A stretch of 64,000 nucleotides of DNA, from the NCBI RefSeq assembly GCF_029784135.1, contig NC_073746.1, positions 178,195,788-178,259,787 on the forward strand, written 5' to 3'. The DNA comes from Toxorhynchites rutilus septentrionalis. Its lineage: Eukaryota > Arthropoda > Insecta > Diptera > Culicidae. The position numbers were made by a program, and so were the translations under genes. Below the pieces are notes generated by a model, which did no database searches, was not told the DNA's origin, and saw only the letters and a program-made list of their open reading frames with translations. Of the stretch, positions 22,801 to 34,480 are shown piece after piece (position 1 is the stretch's first letter; every line of letters starts with the position of its first letter).

Positions 22801-22959
22801 TTCAACAAATTACATATAATATTCCTAAAATTAAAATTAAATAATTGCATAAATTCTTGAACGAACAACAATTTTAACTTGAATAATAACGATAAGAACA
22901 TATGAAAACATTTTTAAAATAGTTAAACAAAAAATACTGATGTTTCTCAGATTGCGGCC

Positions 22960-24010
22960 AACTTGCTGTATCAGATGGCAAGGATATCCTCGGAATAGCT
23001 CCAGGCCAGTGGAGAGGAATACTTGCCGTTGAAGATGCCGAAGTGTTCTTATTCCCCTTCATCTTGAACCCTCGCTGAATCGTCGCATAAGATGTCCCGT
23101 ACACTCCCGTTGATTCAATAGAGATTATCATTAGCAGTAATCGCAGGGTAGGTGAAAAGATCCTCCATTGAAACCGTGCGAGACCGAGCAGTGGCCGGTC
23201 CTCAGTCTAGACAGGTTTCGTTGTTCTCGCATCATTTTTACGTCCTCGAATCCTTCAATCGAGCCCTTAACCTTTTTGAGGAACTTCCCCTCTCTGCGAA
23301 AAGAGTTGGTTTTTCACAACTTCATGTCATCAAGCGGCACCTTCCGAGTAGAAAACGGTCCAATGTGACAAATTTCCGGCAAATCGGTCGGCCGCTTCGT
23401 TCCCTGCGATGCTACTGTGTCCGGGAACCCCCTGACGACCTGTACCCAAGGGTGTCTGGACCTAGTCACACCGATGGCATCAATGACACTCGCAGAATCG
23501 GAGACGACCAGCAGCGTCTTGAAGATGGGATTGTGGTTGTCTCGAAAATGCCAGCCACCTCTGCCGAGAAGACCTGGCAGATGTCTGCGACTTTTTGCTA
23601 GAAATTAATCTGCTATAGCCATCGCTTACCCCAAATCCAACTCTTGATAGTCCTTTTGAGGCGTCCGAGTCCTGATCTTCCTGTTGTTGCCGCGGTGCGG
23701 TTTGGAAATAGTTTTCAGAAGGTTTAACCGGATGGCACAGCTTTTCGTAATTTCCTCGAAATGGCGGAGGAAGCTAAGTTTGTGGTCGACCAACACTCCG
23801 AGGATATTCAATGTTTTTCAGCGAGGAATGTGTTCTGTGTGTAGTTGGATCCTGGAAGTGGAACCCTGATATCTGTGGTTGCATATCACCATATGACCGC
23901 TCTTCTGCGCTGAAAGAAATCCTCTCTCGGTGGCCCACCGGTCGATGGAGTTGGTAGCTGCCTGTATCCTGATGCGTGGGGTCCTGACTTGGGTAGACGA
24001 ACACGGAGAC
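22960..24010 (-). pseudogene. I-clade-like LINE fragment: RT C-terminus and RNase H
   Basis: Read leftward, the minus strand gives ATNSIDRWATERGF and ILGVLVDHKLSFLRHFEEITK, the thumb region of a LINE reverse transcriptase. An RNase H-like stretch follows (LLVVSDSASVIDAIGVTRSRHPWVQVV), then LSRLRTGHCSVSHG. An RNase H domain after the RT is a mark of the I group of LINEs. Several frameshifts break it. The 5' part is absent and the boundary near 24010 is approximate. Confidence 0.75.
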
Positions 24011-24471
24011 TCCCCAAGGAAAGCATTCATTATTTATTTTACAATTGTTTTCGGGATTTTTACTCTGGAATTGGAATTTGTAACATTATTACTAGTGGAA
24101 GATGCATAATTGCTAGAGTGTATAGGCACTATCAAGTGGAGAGGAGGAGGATGTTGTGTGATGTTTTATGGGTGGAGAAGGGAGACTGTTCTGGTCGAAC
24201 ATAATTTTGTTATGTGCTGATTAATTCTTGGCATCAAGAAAATGTCCAACTTTTTAAACACAATCATTTTTATAACAGCACAAGTTTATAAATACATAGT
24301 AACCTTCGCATGATTTTTTTGAAACTCATTGTTGAAAAAAAAACAATATTCATTTGATGTTCATTGTGAAAACATATACATAAGCGAAACATCACCGTTA
24401 TTGATTTGAATATATGGTGAAAGTAAAAACATGTTTCGTTTGAAATTCATTTTGAATTCGTTTTTTTTTTA
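24011..24471. other. unassigned spacer
   Basis: AT-rich sequence between the LINE fragment and the next GACGTAG element. No feature recognised. Confidence 0.5.
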
Positions 24472-25499
24472 TTTTTGACGTAGGATTACGTCTTTCGAGA
24501 ACACAAATTGAAAATCGAAAATCGAGCACATCGTGAAAATTGTCCAATTTCAAACGCTTATTGCTCAGCCATTTCATGATGGATTGATGATTTTTCGCGT
24601 TGATCGTTTTCGGTACTCCATAACAATTTGTTATATTGAAGAAAATAATATATGTCATGAAAGTAGCTATCGAACAATTGAAAAATCTCAACCCCTATCC
24701 TAATAGAAATACCCACTTCTGATTGGTCGGAATTGATGACATATGCGGCGGGTCCCTAACAGAGACATCGAAACCAAACTGCCTGGGAGAAATCGGCATT
24801 GCAAATACATGAAAGTAGGGGGAGCTTTTGTTCCTACCGAATTGTATTTCCTAACAGAGATATCAAAACCAAGGTGCCCGGGAGAAATCGGCCTTGCAAA
24901 TATATGCAAGTCGGGGGCATTTTTATATTGCGAGTAAGGTGAGGGATACGATTAATTCTAGCAAATTAAATTTAAATTTGGAACTTTAATGTTGGTTGCT
25001 TCGTGAAATTTCATGTCAATGACCGATCGTGTATTGTGAAAAATTTAGCACAAGTGTAAGTGTAAAATTGTATATGGTAGCAGTTGTGTTAAAAATGACT
25101 TGATATATGAAACGATTTATTTCTATTTTCATAAATAAAAACCAAGGTGTGCTCCCGCTCGAGAACAGGTCGTTTGGTTTAATCTGTCTGTTTTGTTGTG
25201 TTCATTTTCACCCAAGGAATGTTCAAACGGCGTGACAAAATGGAAAAGTGAAGAAATATTAGAGAAAGTGATTTCCCATATGCTCTACATATAGTATTAG
25301 TTGTTGTTAGTCCAATTAAAATCCGCATTGGGTTGAATAAACACTTAGAAAGTAAAAAATTATAAAAGAAAATTACCGTTTCCATTTCAATTTTTTCTCT
25401 AGATTAAAGTAACATGTTTTTACTGATGAGAAAAATTGATAATTGTGTTCGGTATTAGTAATTATCTTATATTACTTTGGTGAGTTTTTTTTTCTTTAT

Positions 25500-25685
25500 T
25501 GCATCCATACATAGCACAGGAGGCATCTCTTCTAGGAACTAAGAGGGCGGTTTTCATCATATCTCGTTCCACTTCGGTATCTTTTATCTGATACGCACCA
25601 TTCATCGACTGTTTACCATCCTTCTGTTATCATCACTCGGTAAACACTGGTGAAGTGAACAAACAAAACCCAACAACCGAACAAA
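25500..25685 (+). pseudogene. histone H2B pseudogene, C-terminal part
   Basis: This stretch is homologous at the DNA level to 36960-37125, where a gapless protein match to the C-terminal half of H2B can be read. Here the reading frame is more eroded, but the blocks CGGTATCTTTTATCTGATACGCACC and CTCGGTAAACACTGGTG are kept. The match continues directly into a histone-type 3' stem-loop at 25688-25703. Orientation is opposite to the element's GACGTAG polarity. Confidence 0.55.
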
Positions 25686-25687
25686 AC

Positions 25688-25703
25688 GGCCCTTTTCAGA
25701 GCC
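25688..25703 (+). promoter_or_regulatory. histone mRNA 3' stem-loop (degenerate)
   Basis: GGCCCTTTTCAGAGCC fits the replication-dependent histone stem-loop (six-base stem, TTTC loop) with one unpaired position. An ATGAGTTTAAC-like remnant of the downstream element lies about 20 bases on. In intact histone genes this hairpin binds SLBP and directs cleavage without polyadenylation. Confidence 0.65.
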
Positions 25704-26117
25704 TCCAAATCATTATCAATGAGTTTAACGATGTAATTCTTCAAACATATCCAAAATCAACAGATAGCCTAACGGAATCCTACGTCAACTATGCGGTGAC
25801 ACAACCCTCCTGTGACTTTTTCTTTCTCATATTGGATTCCGACGCTTTGCTTCGTTGCGCTGTTGTGGGGTTCGAAAAGACAGACGATGAAGCTAGAAGT
25901 CCAATCCCTTCCCCCCAATTTTGCAACTTGGTTGAATTCGTACTGGAGGCTGTTGGCTTCCGCAAATTCAAGCACCAGGCGCCGTAAATCGCCGAGTCAT
26001 ACCATAGAAACTTTTGGCCAGTGCTCTGCGAGGGTTTGCCAGATCCTCGGACTGCTCACTCGCTGGCACATCCCAGCAGAAGTAGAAATGTCCATAAAAG
26101 AAGATTCAAATCATAAA

Positions 26118-26370
26118 TCAAATCATCATCAATTCATAAATCCTCTTAATCAGAGCTGATTCAGATATACCGAGGTTTACTGCAATCCGACGCCGAAGCC
26201 TCTGTCGGGCCATTTCGAGCATTTCTGAAGTACATTTCTTCAAATTAGTTTTTTTTCTTGTGAGTCCCGTTAAAAATTTGGTTGAAAACATTTTATAATT
26301 TTTATTTAGAGCAAAACGCTGGTGCGCACTTTTGGCCCACAACCGCTGCGCACTTTTTCCCGCAAGCATT
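26118..26370 (-). pseudogene. possible pogo-like transposase N-terminal fragment
   Basis: The minus-strand frame ends LRRRIAVNLGISESALIKRIYEL, which resembles the psq-type helix-turn-helix of pogo/CENP-B-like transposases (...A...GIS.STL..R...). Phrases near TGCGCACTTTTGCCC at 26312-26355 and 26620-26645 could be subterminal repeats. No DDE core was found, so this is tentative. Confidence 0.4.
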
Positions 26371-27045
26371 TATCAACTATAGAATGAAGGTTTCCTTGAC
26401 AATGTAGATTAAAACTTTCCAGTTATTTTAGGTAACTGAATCATCATCCCCAAAATTGGAAAAAAAATAATCAAAACAATGCAAAACTCTTCTTACCTCC
26501 TAACTTTTTGCCACTTCCATGAAATGTATCTTATTTATATGTGTGTACTGCTGGTGTAATAATGTGTCAAACGAATACACTGCTGACGATTTTTCGTTTC
26601 GTTCGTTTGTTTCAAAAAGGCCAATGCGCACTTTTGCCCCGCAATACTTTATGATTCGATATTTTTCTTCAAATCGTTATTTGATACTTTGAAACAGTCT
26701 TCCGAAAAACACTTACACATGTCCACGCGATGTGAAAATTCCATGTTTTTGTTTGAATTCGAACATGATTCTCGCTAGTGTTGAGTGTCTATCCCCAACA
26801 CGAACAATGATACACAAACATAGACATGTGAAAACAAACACGATGTTTTAATTCAAGAACATCATGTACAAACATATCACCCGATGTCGCAGTATTCATT
26901 GCTTTCATTTCGTTTCTTTTCATACACGGAAAGAAATTATTCATCTCAAAACATTTCTTCGTAGAATACTTTTTCACAGAAACGAACTTGAAATTTAGTT
27001 CGCATTTCAAAAATTTCACGAACTAAAAGGCTATAAGTTCATGCA

Positions 27046-27513
27046 CCAAAATATATATTTTTATTAAGGCTCATATGGCGTCAGCCTAACGGGGCCGGGA
27101 GCTCAATATTTTGACAATGTTTGCTTACAACTATGTTAGTAATATGTAACCGATTACTCGCGGTTGGCTCGAGGTTAGTATTACAAGTGTTCTCATAATT
27201 GGGATGTTGCAGTCTTCAGTGCTCTGTACGTGTGCTCGACATGGGATACTTCCTATTGGGATGCAGCTGACCGTTAGTCAACAACGCCCCCCTAGTATGC
27301 ACCCCATATCTAGCGTGGTGCGTCTTTTTCGACTCGAGGAATCCAGGATAGAATGATCACTAGCCGGCGCAATCATCAGCTCGTGTAGAGTTGTAATGAG
27401 CGGTACAACTTTTGGCTCTTGTTGAATCATCAGTGGACTGCACAACCTTCGGCCCGTGTGTCTGTAAAGAGTGTGTGTATGTATTGCCGCGACTAAGTAA
27501 AAGTTTATAGATC
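27046..27513 (-). mobile_element. retroelement tail inserted in the short hAT
   Basis: The 468-bp insert is absent from the corresponding site of the long hAT (near 838-848). GTTCATGCA borders it on both sides (27037-27045 and 27514-27522), a 9-bp target duplication. On the minus strand it ends GCCTTAATAAAAATATATATTTTGG, which contains a polyadenylation signal, so it is probably the 3' end of a 5'-truncated LINE or a SINE-like element. No reverse transcriptase motif is present. Confidence 0.7.
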
Positions 27514-27968
27514 GTTCATGCATATTTTGCAAGTCTGATTAAATAATCCTTGGTTTCGTTCAAAGAAAACATTCTCTGAATAGAAAGAAGCTTTCTATTT
27601 TGTTTTTTGCGTGCATGTTGGCAATCAAAGTCTGGGGAGCCGACTGCATAGCGGGCGACGTCGTACAAATGCTGACCAAAAAAATAAATACCCAAAAATT
27701 AGTTTTAGATGCAACCTTCAGCGGCACACAGCAGAACCAGCAGAGAAATTTCAGCGGCTAAAACACACCATTAATTTCTCGATGTTATCACAAACTGAAT
27801 GAAGGAAAAAACTACAAGCTACACTTGCACTGCACTACATATGCTATGTGTGTATGCGATTGCATCATTCTTTCTTCTCCTCTTCTCCGCTCGTTTTATT
27901 GCTCGGGTCGCGATCGTCGCGAACAAGCAGTATTGGTCATTTGTATTCAAAGATCCAGCCAAAATTGT

Positions 27969-28012
27969 TGCTCCCGTGGTCGAGTGGTTAGCGTCACGCC
28001 TAACATGTCACT
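27969..28012 (+). other. tRNA-Val-like 5' half inside the hAT
   Basis: GCTCCCGTGGTCGAGTGGTTAGCGTCACGCCTAACATG resembles the D-arm (A box) and anticodon arm (AAC anticodon) of a tRNA-Val. The T-arm and 3' acceptor are absent. The long hAT keeps only a shorter piece (about 8570-8592). A fuller version with a B box is at 43593-43652. Confidence 0.5.
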
Positions 28013-28600
28013 GCTGAATAATTCAATTTTAGTACTTGTTCAAATAGCTAATAATAGCGAATGTTACATGAATTCAATATATAAATTGATGCGTGCACTA
28101 AATAATGATATCAAATGTGAAAAACTCTCATATCAATCGATGTTTATTTTGTTCAGAACAGAAAAAGAGGTTTATTTTATTTGCCCAATATTTTTGATGA
28201 AGCACCCATTGTCATGAAAGGAAAGCATTTTTTCCATGTCAACATACCAACACACCACGCGTTGAGCGGTGGTGGTGTGGTGTCCGATTCGCTTCTTCTA
28301 CTCTACGCACTGCCGGTGCTTGGGGTGAAAATGCAAGAGAAACTGTACACCATGTTCGAACATCATGTGAAACATTGGGATTAAACATCGTATGTCCAAA
28401 CATACCACGAATACAAACATGTCACATTTTCTAACATAGGTACGAAAAAATCATGTTTGTACTCAAACACAAAACTGTGAACAGCAGCGTGGACATGTTT
28501 ATTCCGGACGCAGTATTTTTTTGTGAAACATGGAAGACTGCTTTGGAACCAACCTTGATCTACACTTCCAACCGTAGTCACGATAAACTATTCCAGTTGC

Positions 28601-29512
28601 AAGAAGTGGGTTATATCTGTGTGATAACCGCAAGGTAGACGTAGGACTATCGTTGGCCCGGTAATCATTTATTTGAAATTACATCTGAATCAACTCTAAA
28701 TGAATGAATGAATGAATATTTTAAAAGATTGCTGAAAGTTTTTCTTATTAGTGTATGGGTGGATGGGAATAAGTATGGAATTGCTATTAACATAAAATTC
28801 AACTCTTTCGAACGAGTTGGTGGCCCCAAAACGAAACGATAGAATTTGAGTGGCCTTGTAAATCAACTGAAGATGTTTGATACATGATTCATGTTTGTTT
28901 TCGTGAGAATAACACCAGATTTTTCATGATCACTCCATGCGCAGAATAGAAACTGAGCCATTTCACGGTGAAAACGAAATAAAGTCTATCCTTGCATAAC
29001 CTTGCATAAAATTCATTTCGTTTTAATCGTGATGTGGCAATTTTTCATGACTGTTCCATGCGAAAGCAGAACAGAAACTGATACGAGTAAAAGTACTCAC
29101 GCCTTGCATGTGTCCGCTATGATTTCCCAAACACTAATGCAAGCGAGCCTAAAAAATCGCAACGTATATGTATTCGCTATGACGGTTTCTCCAGGTGCCC
29201 AGATTTTGCGTCCGTGTTCGGGAACACATTGCGATCACCAATCATCATCAATGAGCTAGATTGTTATGATTTCAATAGCTTGCTTTCAAAGTAATTTTTA
29301 AGCTATTGAAACGATTTTTTGGACCAATAAGTGACAATAATATAACTCGTTGACATTTTATCTTTCGGATGCAGTGATTGTTATACCACTCCATTCAGCC
29401 GGTAAAAAGGTATTAACGTTCAAAACCTTGCAGTCCAGCGTAACTCTCTCGTTTTCGAAACTTTGAAATTACACCCCGGTACAGAAATGAAAGACGTAGT
29501 CCTACGTCAAAA
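28601..29512 (+). repeat. GACGTAG-family element, copy 7
   Basis: The left end has GTGGGTTATATCTGTGTGATAACC and GACGTAGGACTATCGTTGG. The right end has ACACCCCGGTACAGAAATGAA and GACGTAGTCCTACGTCAAAA. The final 240 bp match copies 1 and 3. Decayed 115-bp units are at 29090-29240. The TATA/initiator block of copies 1 and 3 is not preserved. No gene is recognised. Confidence 0.65.
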
Positions 29513-32208
29513 TGCAATGAAGATCTTCTCACAAGGAACAAAACACTATCAGAAATGGGTGTCCATTTCTAAATTATCTAAACTTTGACGTGCAAAAAAC
29601 AGCATACAGAGCTTTCCTTCTGTTGCCCTCGATTCTCAATGGACTGTGTTACACATTAGTTTTTCAGGCGAACATTGTCAGGAGCGAGGGAAAAATGATC
29701 CCAGATGGACCTGGCCTGAGAGCATCCCAACGACTAGAAAAAGAATGGATCCCAACGTTGTTCATAATTGGATTGTGAGATAGTCACACCAACCACAAAA
29801 TCATCACCGAAAACATCGTTTTTATCCCTACCAGAGTAACATTTTGAGCAATATCCCACACACACATAAAATGTAAAATTTCCTCCCTCTCTCAACAAAT
29901 CGCAGGAATAAATTCGAAAACGGTACGGTTCATTCTACGAACAACTCATTTAGAAATGTCAGCAGCAGATTACACCGAGGCCGATGGGTGTCTCGATACA
30001 CGGTACGGAATACTTTCTCGGACCTTCCTGTTAATCCCGGTATAATCGGAAAAGTTTTCCGTTGAATAAAATTTCATGACACATATGTTACACCATCTGG
30101 GTCTTGTTTCAACAATCCCTCGTAGAAAGCCGAGAAAGTTGTCGGTAGTGTGTGAAAGTTTTCAGCCCACCTGTGACAAATTAAATTTCCGTCGTACGGA
30201 GAAAGGGAATCCGGGTGTTACAACGGCTTCGGAGAAGGATGTAAATCTCGCCGACACCGAAACAGTGTGAGTTTTCCCAGGTTATTGCGATAAGATTATG
30301 GATTCATCAGTGTTGACTTAATCATTGCTATGTTAGAAATTTCAGAGAAGAGGAATAACATCTTTATATTTTTTCCAGTTATTCAGAGTGTGGATATTTT
30401 TTTTCATCATTTTCCAAGTTCAACACTTTGGAATACAAGGTGTCAAAAGGTTTGTTCACATTGATAAGGTTAGCTAATTGCCATTCCATTCGCTATTCTT
30501 CTCCACATTAATCATTGATTGTTTTGGGCACTCATACGAATAACTTTTTCCGTGTAATTGAACATGATATAGTTTAATGTAGGTCAAGAAAGTGTTTCTG
30601 CCACAGATTAAACTCGATTGTATTGTAACAGTACAAACCATGAATTTAGTAACGGTTTCAACAGTTTCCACAAAATTGCACAATCAAGTGGGTTCTATAA
30701 TAAATATATCCTTCTTTTGAATAAGTTCGTCGCTAATCCTCGAACTTTCATTTCCTACAAGATATTCATCCACTGAAAATATGCAGACTCAATCGAAGAG
30801 AAATCGTAACAAAAACAAGTTTTATACTCAATGCCAATAAGGTCATCGGAGGTATTCTCCGCATTATCAGCCGGATTTATGGGAACGCTGGCAAATCGAA
30901 TGTGCACGAATGCTCGAGCACAGATGAAAGCTTCTTCTGTCAATACGTCCGCAAGATGCAGTGAGGTGGACAAAAAGCTGCTCGTTAGTTATGATACCAT
31001 CCGGATTGTGGGATGAATCATGTGCAGCATAGTGCGACAATAACTACCGTTTCCCTCCCTCATCAGCCAACTGGAGAGAGCTGAGTGTTGAGTTTTGCCT
31101 CTCGAACAGATGGTTGTTCGAGCAAAGTACGTCCCAGATTTCGCCAAGAGGACTTTTTTGGCTCTCCATTTCGACAGATTATATGGCTTTATTGGGGAAA
31201 TGATCTTTTACTTGTGCCATCCATTGAGAGAGTAACTGATAGCGAGTAACTTCATAATAATTCGACTGAAGTTCTTCGTCTAGAAACATAAAAAACGTGC
31301 ACGATTAGATCAAAATTCTTATTTTTAATTTTCCTCTCAGATTCCAGATGTTACATTCAAAGACCCATCGTTCCACCCAGACCCATAATCAATTTGAAAT
31401 CATGTATTTTTGAAGAAACTCCGGTTCTAGATATCTCTGATAGAATGAGAAAGAATTTTAAAAACCAACCAACGCATTATTCTAATGGACAATAAATGCA
31501 CAAGCTGAACCACATTTCGTATTGCCTCCGTCTAGCATACCAGCATTTGATATTGCCATGTAGCTGAGTGGCAGCATCAGCCATGAAACGCTTATCTGCT
31601 TCTATTGTCAGATTATATGTCAAGTGCTCCCCAAATAACAATCATACTCGTCATGATGCTAAATATGGCGACACATTCAAAAAAACACCATATCACCAAA
31701 TTTTCTTCACACTCGAAACCAATTTTCACTTGTCTAATTAATTAGTATGTTATGAAATTGAACGACCTCTCTGAAGCTGACCTACAGGGACAGAACGAAA
31801 TTATGGTTATATTTTTCACAGTGTACGCCTTAAACTCGTGGTTTTAGAGGTAACTGTGTACAAACAAGCTACTGAAACCATAGAGAGCCACTTAGAGTTA
31901 CTTCAGCTAATTCAGTGTCGTTCTAATTACGCACGTGGGAATTATTATGTGTTGAACCAGTTAGCCTTCAAATTGACGCTAACGTTACCATACGGATTCA
32001 TTCAAACCTCCACAATACAATTAGAACATTATCGAGTTTATTAAATGATCCTAAACATAACAGAAAATGTCATGACTGTCAAATACCGATACAGCATTTG
32101 TATAATATATATGGTATTGCAATATAAGATCAATATGAGCGAGCGAGACACATTGTAAATAAGCACATATTGAAGCTTTTCGCATACTTTGCCATATACA
32201 CGGCCTAG

Positions 32209-32253
<45 letters not shown>

Positions 32254-32391
32254 CCTCAAGGTCTCCTTTTTACTCTTAGAAAACACCTTCCACCTTCCAT
32301 TTTATTATGAGGTGTGATATTATCACGCAATTGTCTTGCATTCCATCTGGGTTTGGTCCGACTTTTTTTGGGTGCAATCCCAAAAAAAAGA
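29513..32391. other. 2.9-kb region with no recognised gene
   Basis: Short frames of 60-72 codons occur on both strands without family resemblance. A stretch near 32265-32391 is an inverted relative of 11560-11712 (shared TTTTTTGGGATTGCAC and GTGTTTTCTAAGAGTAAAAAGGAG on the minus strand), so part is a dispersed repeat. An AT microsatellite is at 32213-32250. Confidence 0.5.
32213..32250. repeat. (AT)n microsatellite
   Basis: About nineteen uninterrupted AT dinucleotides. The short minus-strand frame reading into it (MNIYIYIYIY) is an artefact. Confidence 0.97.
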
Positions 32392-33085
32392 TAAAAACAT
32401 GGGTAGGTTAAATATATGGTATAACCGCACGTAGGACTACCGTTGTCTTAATGAGAATTTTTATTATATTGATTAAATTATCGATTGATTGAAACTTTTT
32501 TTCGGATTCAATTGAATTCATCATAAAAAAGTTTGAACAGTTACCATGTAAGATCAATTCATGCATTGTAATAGATTATGTTCTTCGTTACAAGTAAATT
32601 TTATAATCGTCCTTTTACGTTTGATATGATGCCTAGGACTACCAAAATATGTGAACGGAACACTTGTCAAACGATCATTGTGTTCTACGTTTCCCTATGA
32701 AATTATTGCATTCCTCATGTATACGTAGTTCTCGAATCGCGAAAGTTCATTCACCTTTAGTATCTGAAATGACGATTTTCTCAAGCTTCTCAGTTTAGAA
32801 GTACGTTTTAGAGAAATATATTACGGTACGCACAAAGACAAGCGGCACAAAAGTACTCGCAGCTTGCATATATTTGCAATGCGGATTCCCCTAGGCATTG
32901 TTTAAAATTTGTTTTAAAATCTGTCTTAGGGAAACACATTTCGGTGTGAACAAAAATACCCTCGACTTGCATGTATATGCAAAGCGGATTGCCCCAGGTA
33001 CATTGAATTTGAAGTCCGTGTTAGGGAAACACAGCTCAGAGGGAACAAAAATATCCCCTATGTGTATTCGCCAAAGCGCCAAACG
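32392..33085 (+). repeat. GACGTAG-family element, copy 8 (right side lost)
   Basis: The left end has GGTTAAATATATGGTATAACCGC and CGTAGGACTACCGTTG. Degenerate 115-bp units follow at 32830-33060 (TTAGGGAAACACA twice, with ATGCAAAGCGGATTGCCCC). The match stops near 33085, where the copia remnant begins, and no CACCCC...GACGTAG right end is visible. Deletion or insertion truncated it. Confidence 0.6.
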
Positions 33086-33109
33086 GTTGGTTGCGCTGTT
33101 CAACGTTCC

Positions 33110-34480
33110 ACGACACAGTTCCTACCATGAAAATAAAAACGTATCCCGTGGTGGATTTCCTCCCCAAACGGCATCGGTATAGCCAATCAAATCCGTGCAT
33201 CCCTTGGAATATGTGAGTCGGCTCGATTTTGTTCCTCGCAGATATCGCCTGGTACGCTTGACAGCGTTCCAGTGGCTTCGTCTAGGATTCGTGCTGAATT
33301 GGCTGACTTGGTTGACTGCGAAGCTCATATCTGGTCGCGTTGTTTGCGCCAGACAGGTGAGACAGCCCACTGCCTCCTGGTAAGGAACTTCCTTCATTTC
33401 CCGGATCTCGTCCGGCGTTGTCAGTGACATTGATTTGCCCGACTTAACTCTCGTCTCCGCTGGTGTAGATACATTTCTTCATTTTGAATCTTCGTTAAAT
33501 GCTGTCGATGTAGTGCTCTAGATTTACCCACAGTTTTCCTACTATTCGATCTCGAATGACTTTGTCTTGGTGTCGCCTATGACTGCTCCAGTCCGAACTC
33601 TTTCAGCACTTCGCCCAGCTGACTGTTCCACGCACGGCTCGATTGCTTGAACCCGTGTAGTGCTGACAGGCTTGTTTCGAAGTACCAGCAAATCCTGGTG
33701 GCAGATCCATGGATAAGATCATCCGCCAGACTGCCTTGAAGGAACGCTGTAATAGCATTCATCTGCTCTACATCTAGATGTTTAACCACCATCGCTAGAA
33801 GGTAGTGGTGGTAGGACGGTGGAATATCGTACCACCAGGGAATACACTTTGTCGTAATCGGTTCCTGGCCGCTGCGAACGCCCTTCGACAACCAGACGGG
33901 CCTTGTACCGCACGATGTCACCTATTGGTCCTCGTTTTGTCTTAATGGGTAGTACACTATAAACAACATAAAAAGTATGACAGGAAATTTAGTGAAGAAT
34001 CTGGAAAAAAAAACTATTTCATCAAAATCGGATGGACCATTCCGGAGGTAGAACCCCCACTAGTTTGCAAAACATAGTTTCGACAAAAACGCGTTTTGAA
34101 TTTTATATCCGTGGACTTATGTTATGTCTTAATTGGCTTGTAACTTTGGAACGGGGCGTCGGACAAACCTGGGACAAATACAACTGTAAAGTAGCCACCC
34201 CAGGAAACATTTTGAGCCAGATCAAGTTTCCATAGTGTACTACCCCCTTAAAGACCCACTTGATTCTGATTGATTTTCTGTCGTTCGGAAGATTGGTATT
34301 TTCCCACATTTCGTTCGCCTCCAAAACTGATAACTTCACACGCATGGCCGCGATCCACCGCTCGCGATTCGGTCCTTTGAGCACCTTCTCTTAGTTTTGA
34401 GGATCATCGAACGTTTTCTCGGAGATCACTGGGGGGGGAAACAACTCCGCCAGAAAACGAGCTATACGTAACAAAATCTG
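33110..34480 (-). pseudogene. Ty1/copia polyprotein remnant: reverse transcriptase and RNase H start
   Basis: In minus-strand order: EVLKGPNRERWIAAM and IRIKWVFK (RT N-terminus), then after a MITE RPVWLSKGVRSG, VVKHLDVEQMNAITAFLQGSL and LSALHGFKQSSRAWN, then PYQEAVGCLTCLAQTTRPDMSFAVNQVSQF and GYTDAVWGG (start of RNase H). This order and these motifs are specific to copia. Frameshifts occur near 33450-33570. The YVDD catalytic box is in the damaged part. No LTRs were seen; both ends are truncated. Confidence 0.85.
33946..34247. mobile_element. 302-bp MITE with TTAA target site (piggyBac-type)
   Basis: The left end GGGTAGTACACTAT and the right end ATAGTGTACTACCCC are inverted copies. TTAA stands on both sides (33942-33945 and 34248-34251), the target of piggyBac-superfamily elements. 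It splits the copia reverse transcriptase between IRIKWVFK and RPVWLSKGV, so it came after the copia element. It encodes no protein. Confidence 0.9.

Larger units (their letters stand above)
24472..25821 (-). repeat. GACGTAG-family element, copy 6, with H2B remnant
   Basis: In + strand order it begins TTTTTGACGTAGGATTACGTC and ends with CGGAATCCTACGTCAAC followed by CCCTCCTGTGACTTTTT. Copies at 35971-37271 and 49408-50592 match it over nearly the whole length. Inside are degenerate units of the 115-bp array (24747-24930), an AT-rich block, and then on the + strand a decayed H2B 3' end with histone stem-loop (25500-25703). It has no transposase of its own, so mobilisation, if any, must be in trans. 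Confidence 0.72.
26695..28540. mobile_element. internally deleted hAT element related to 493-9116
   Basis: The ends CAGTCTTCC and GGAAGACTG, with the long subterminal inverted similarity, match the 493-9116 element. Flanking octamers CTTTGAAA (26687-26694) and CTTTGGAA (28541-28548) differ at one base. The order of blocks equals 493-1040, then 7412-7590, then 8490-9116 of the long copy. The transposase region is absent, so this copy is non-autonomous. A 468-bp insertion (27046-27513) with its own target duplication lies inside. Confidence 0.87.

Noticed and set aside
25655..26159. Frames of 110 and 115 codons after the H2B remnant
   Set aside because: They start inside a histone 3' end and run through element ends; no family resemblance.
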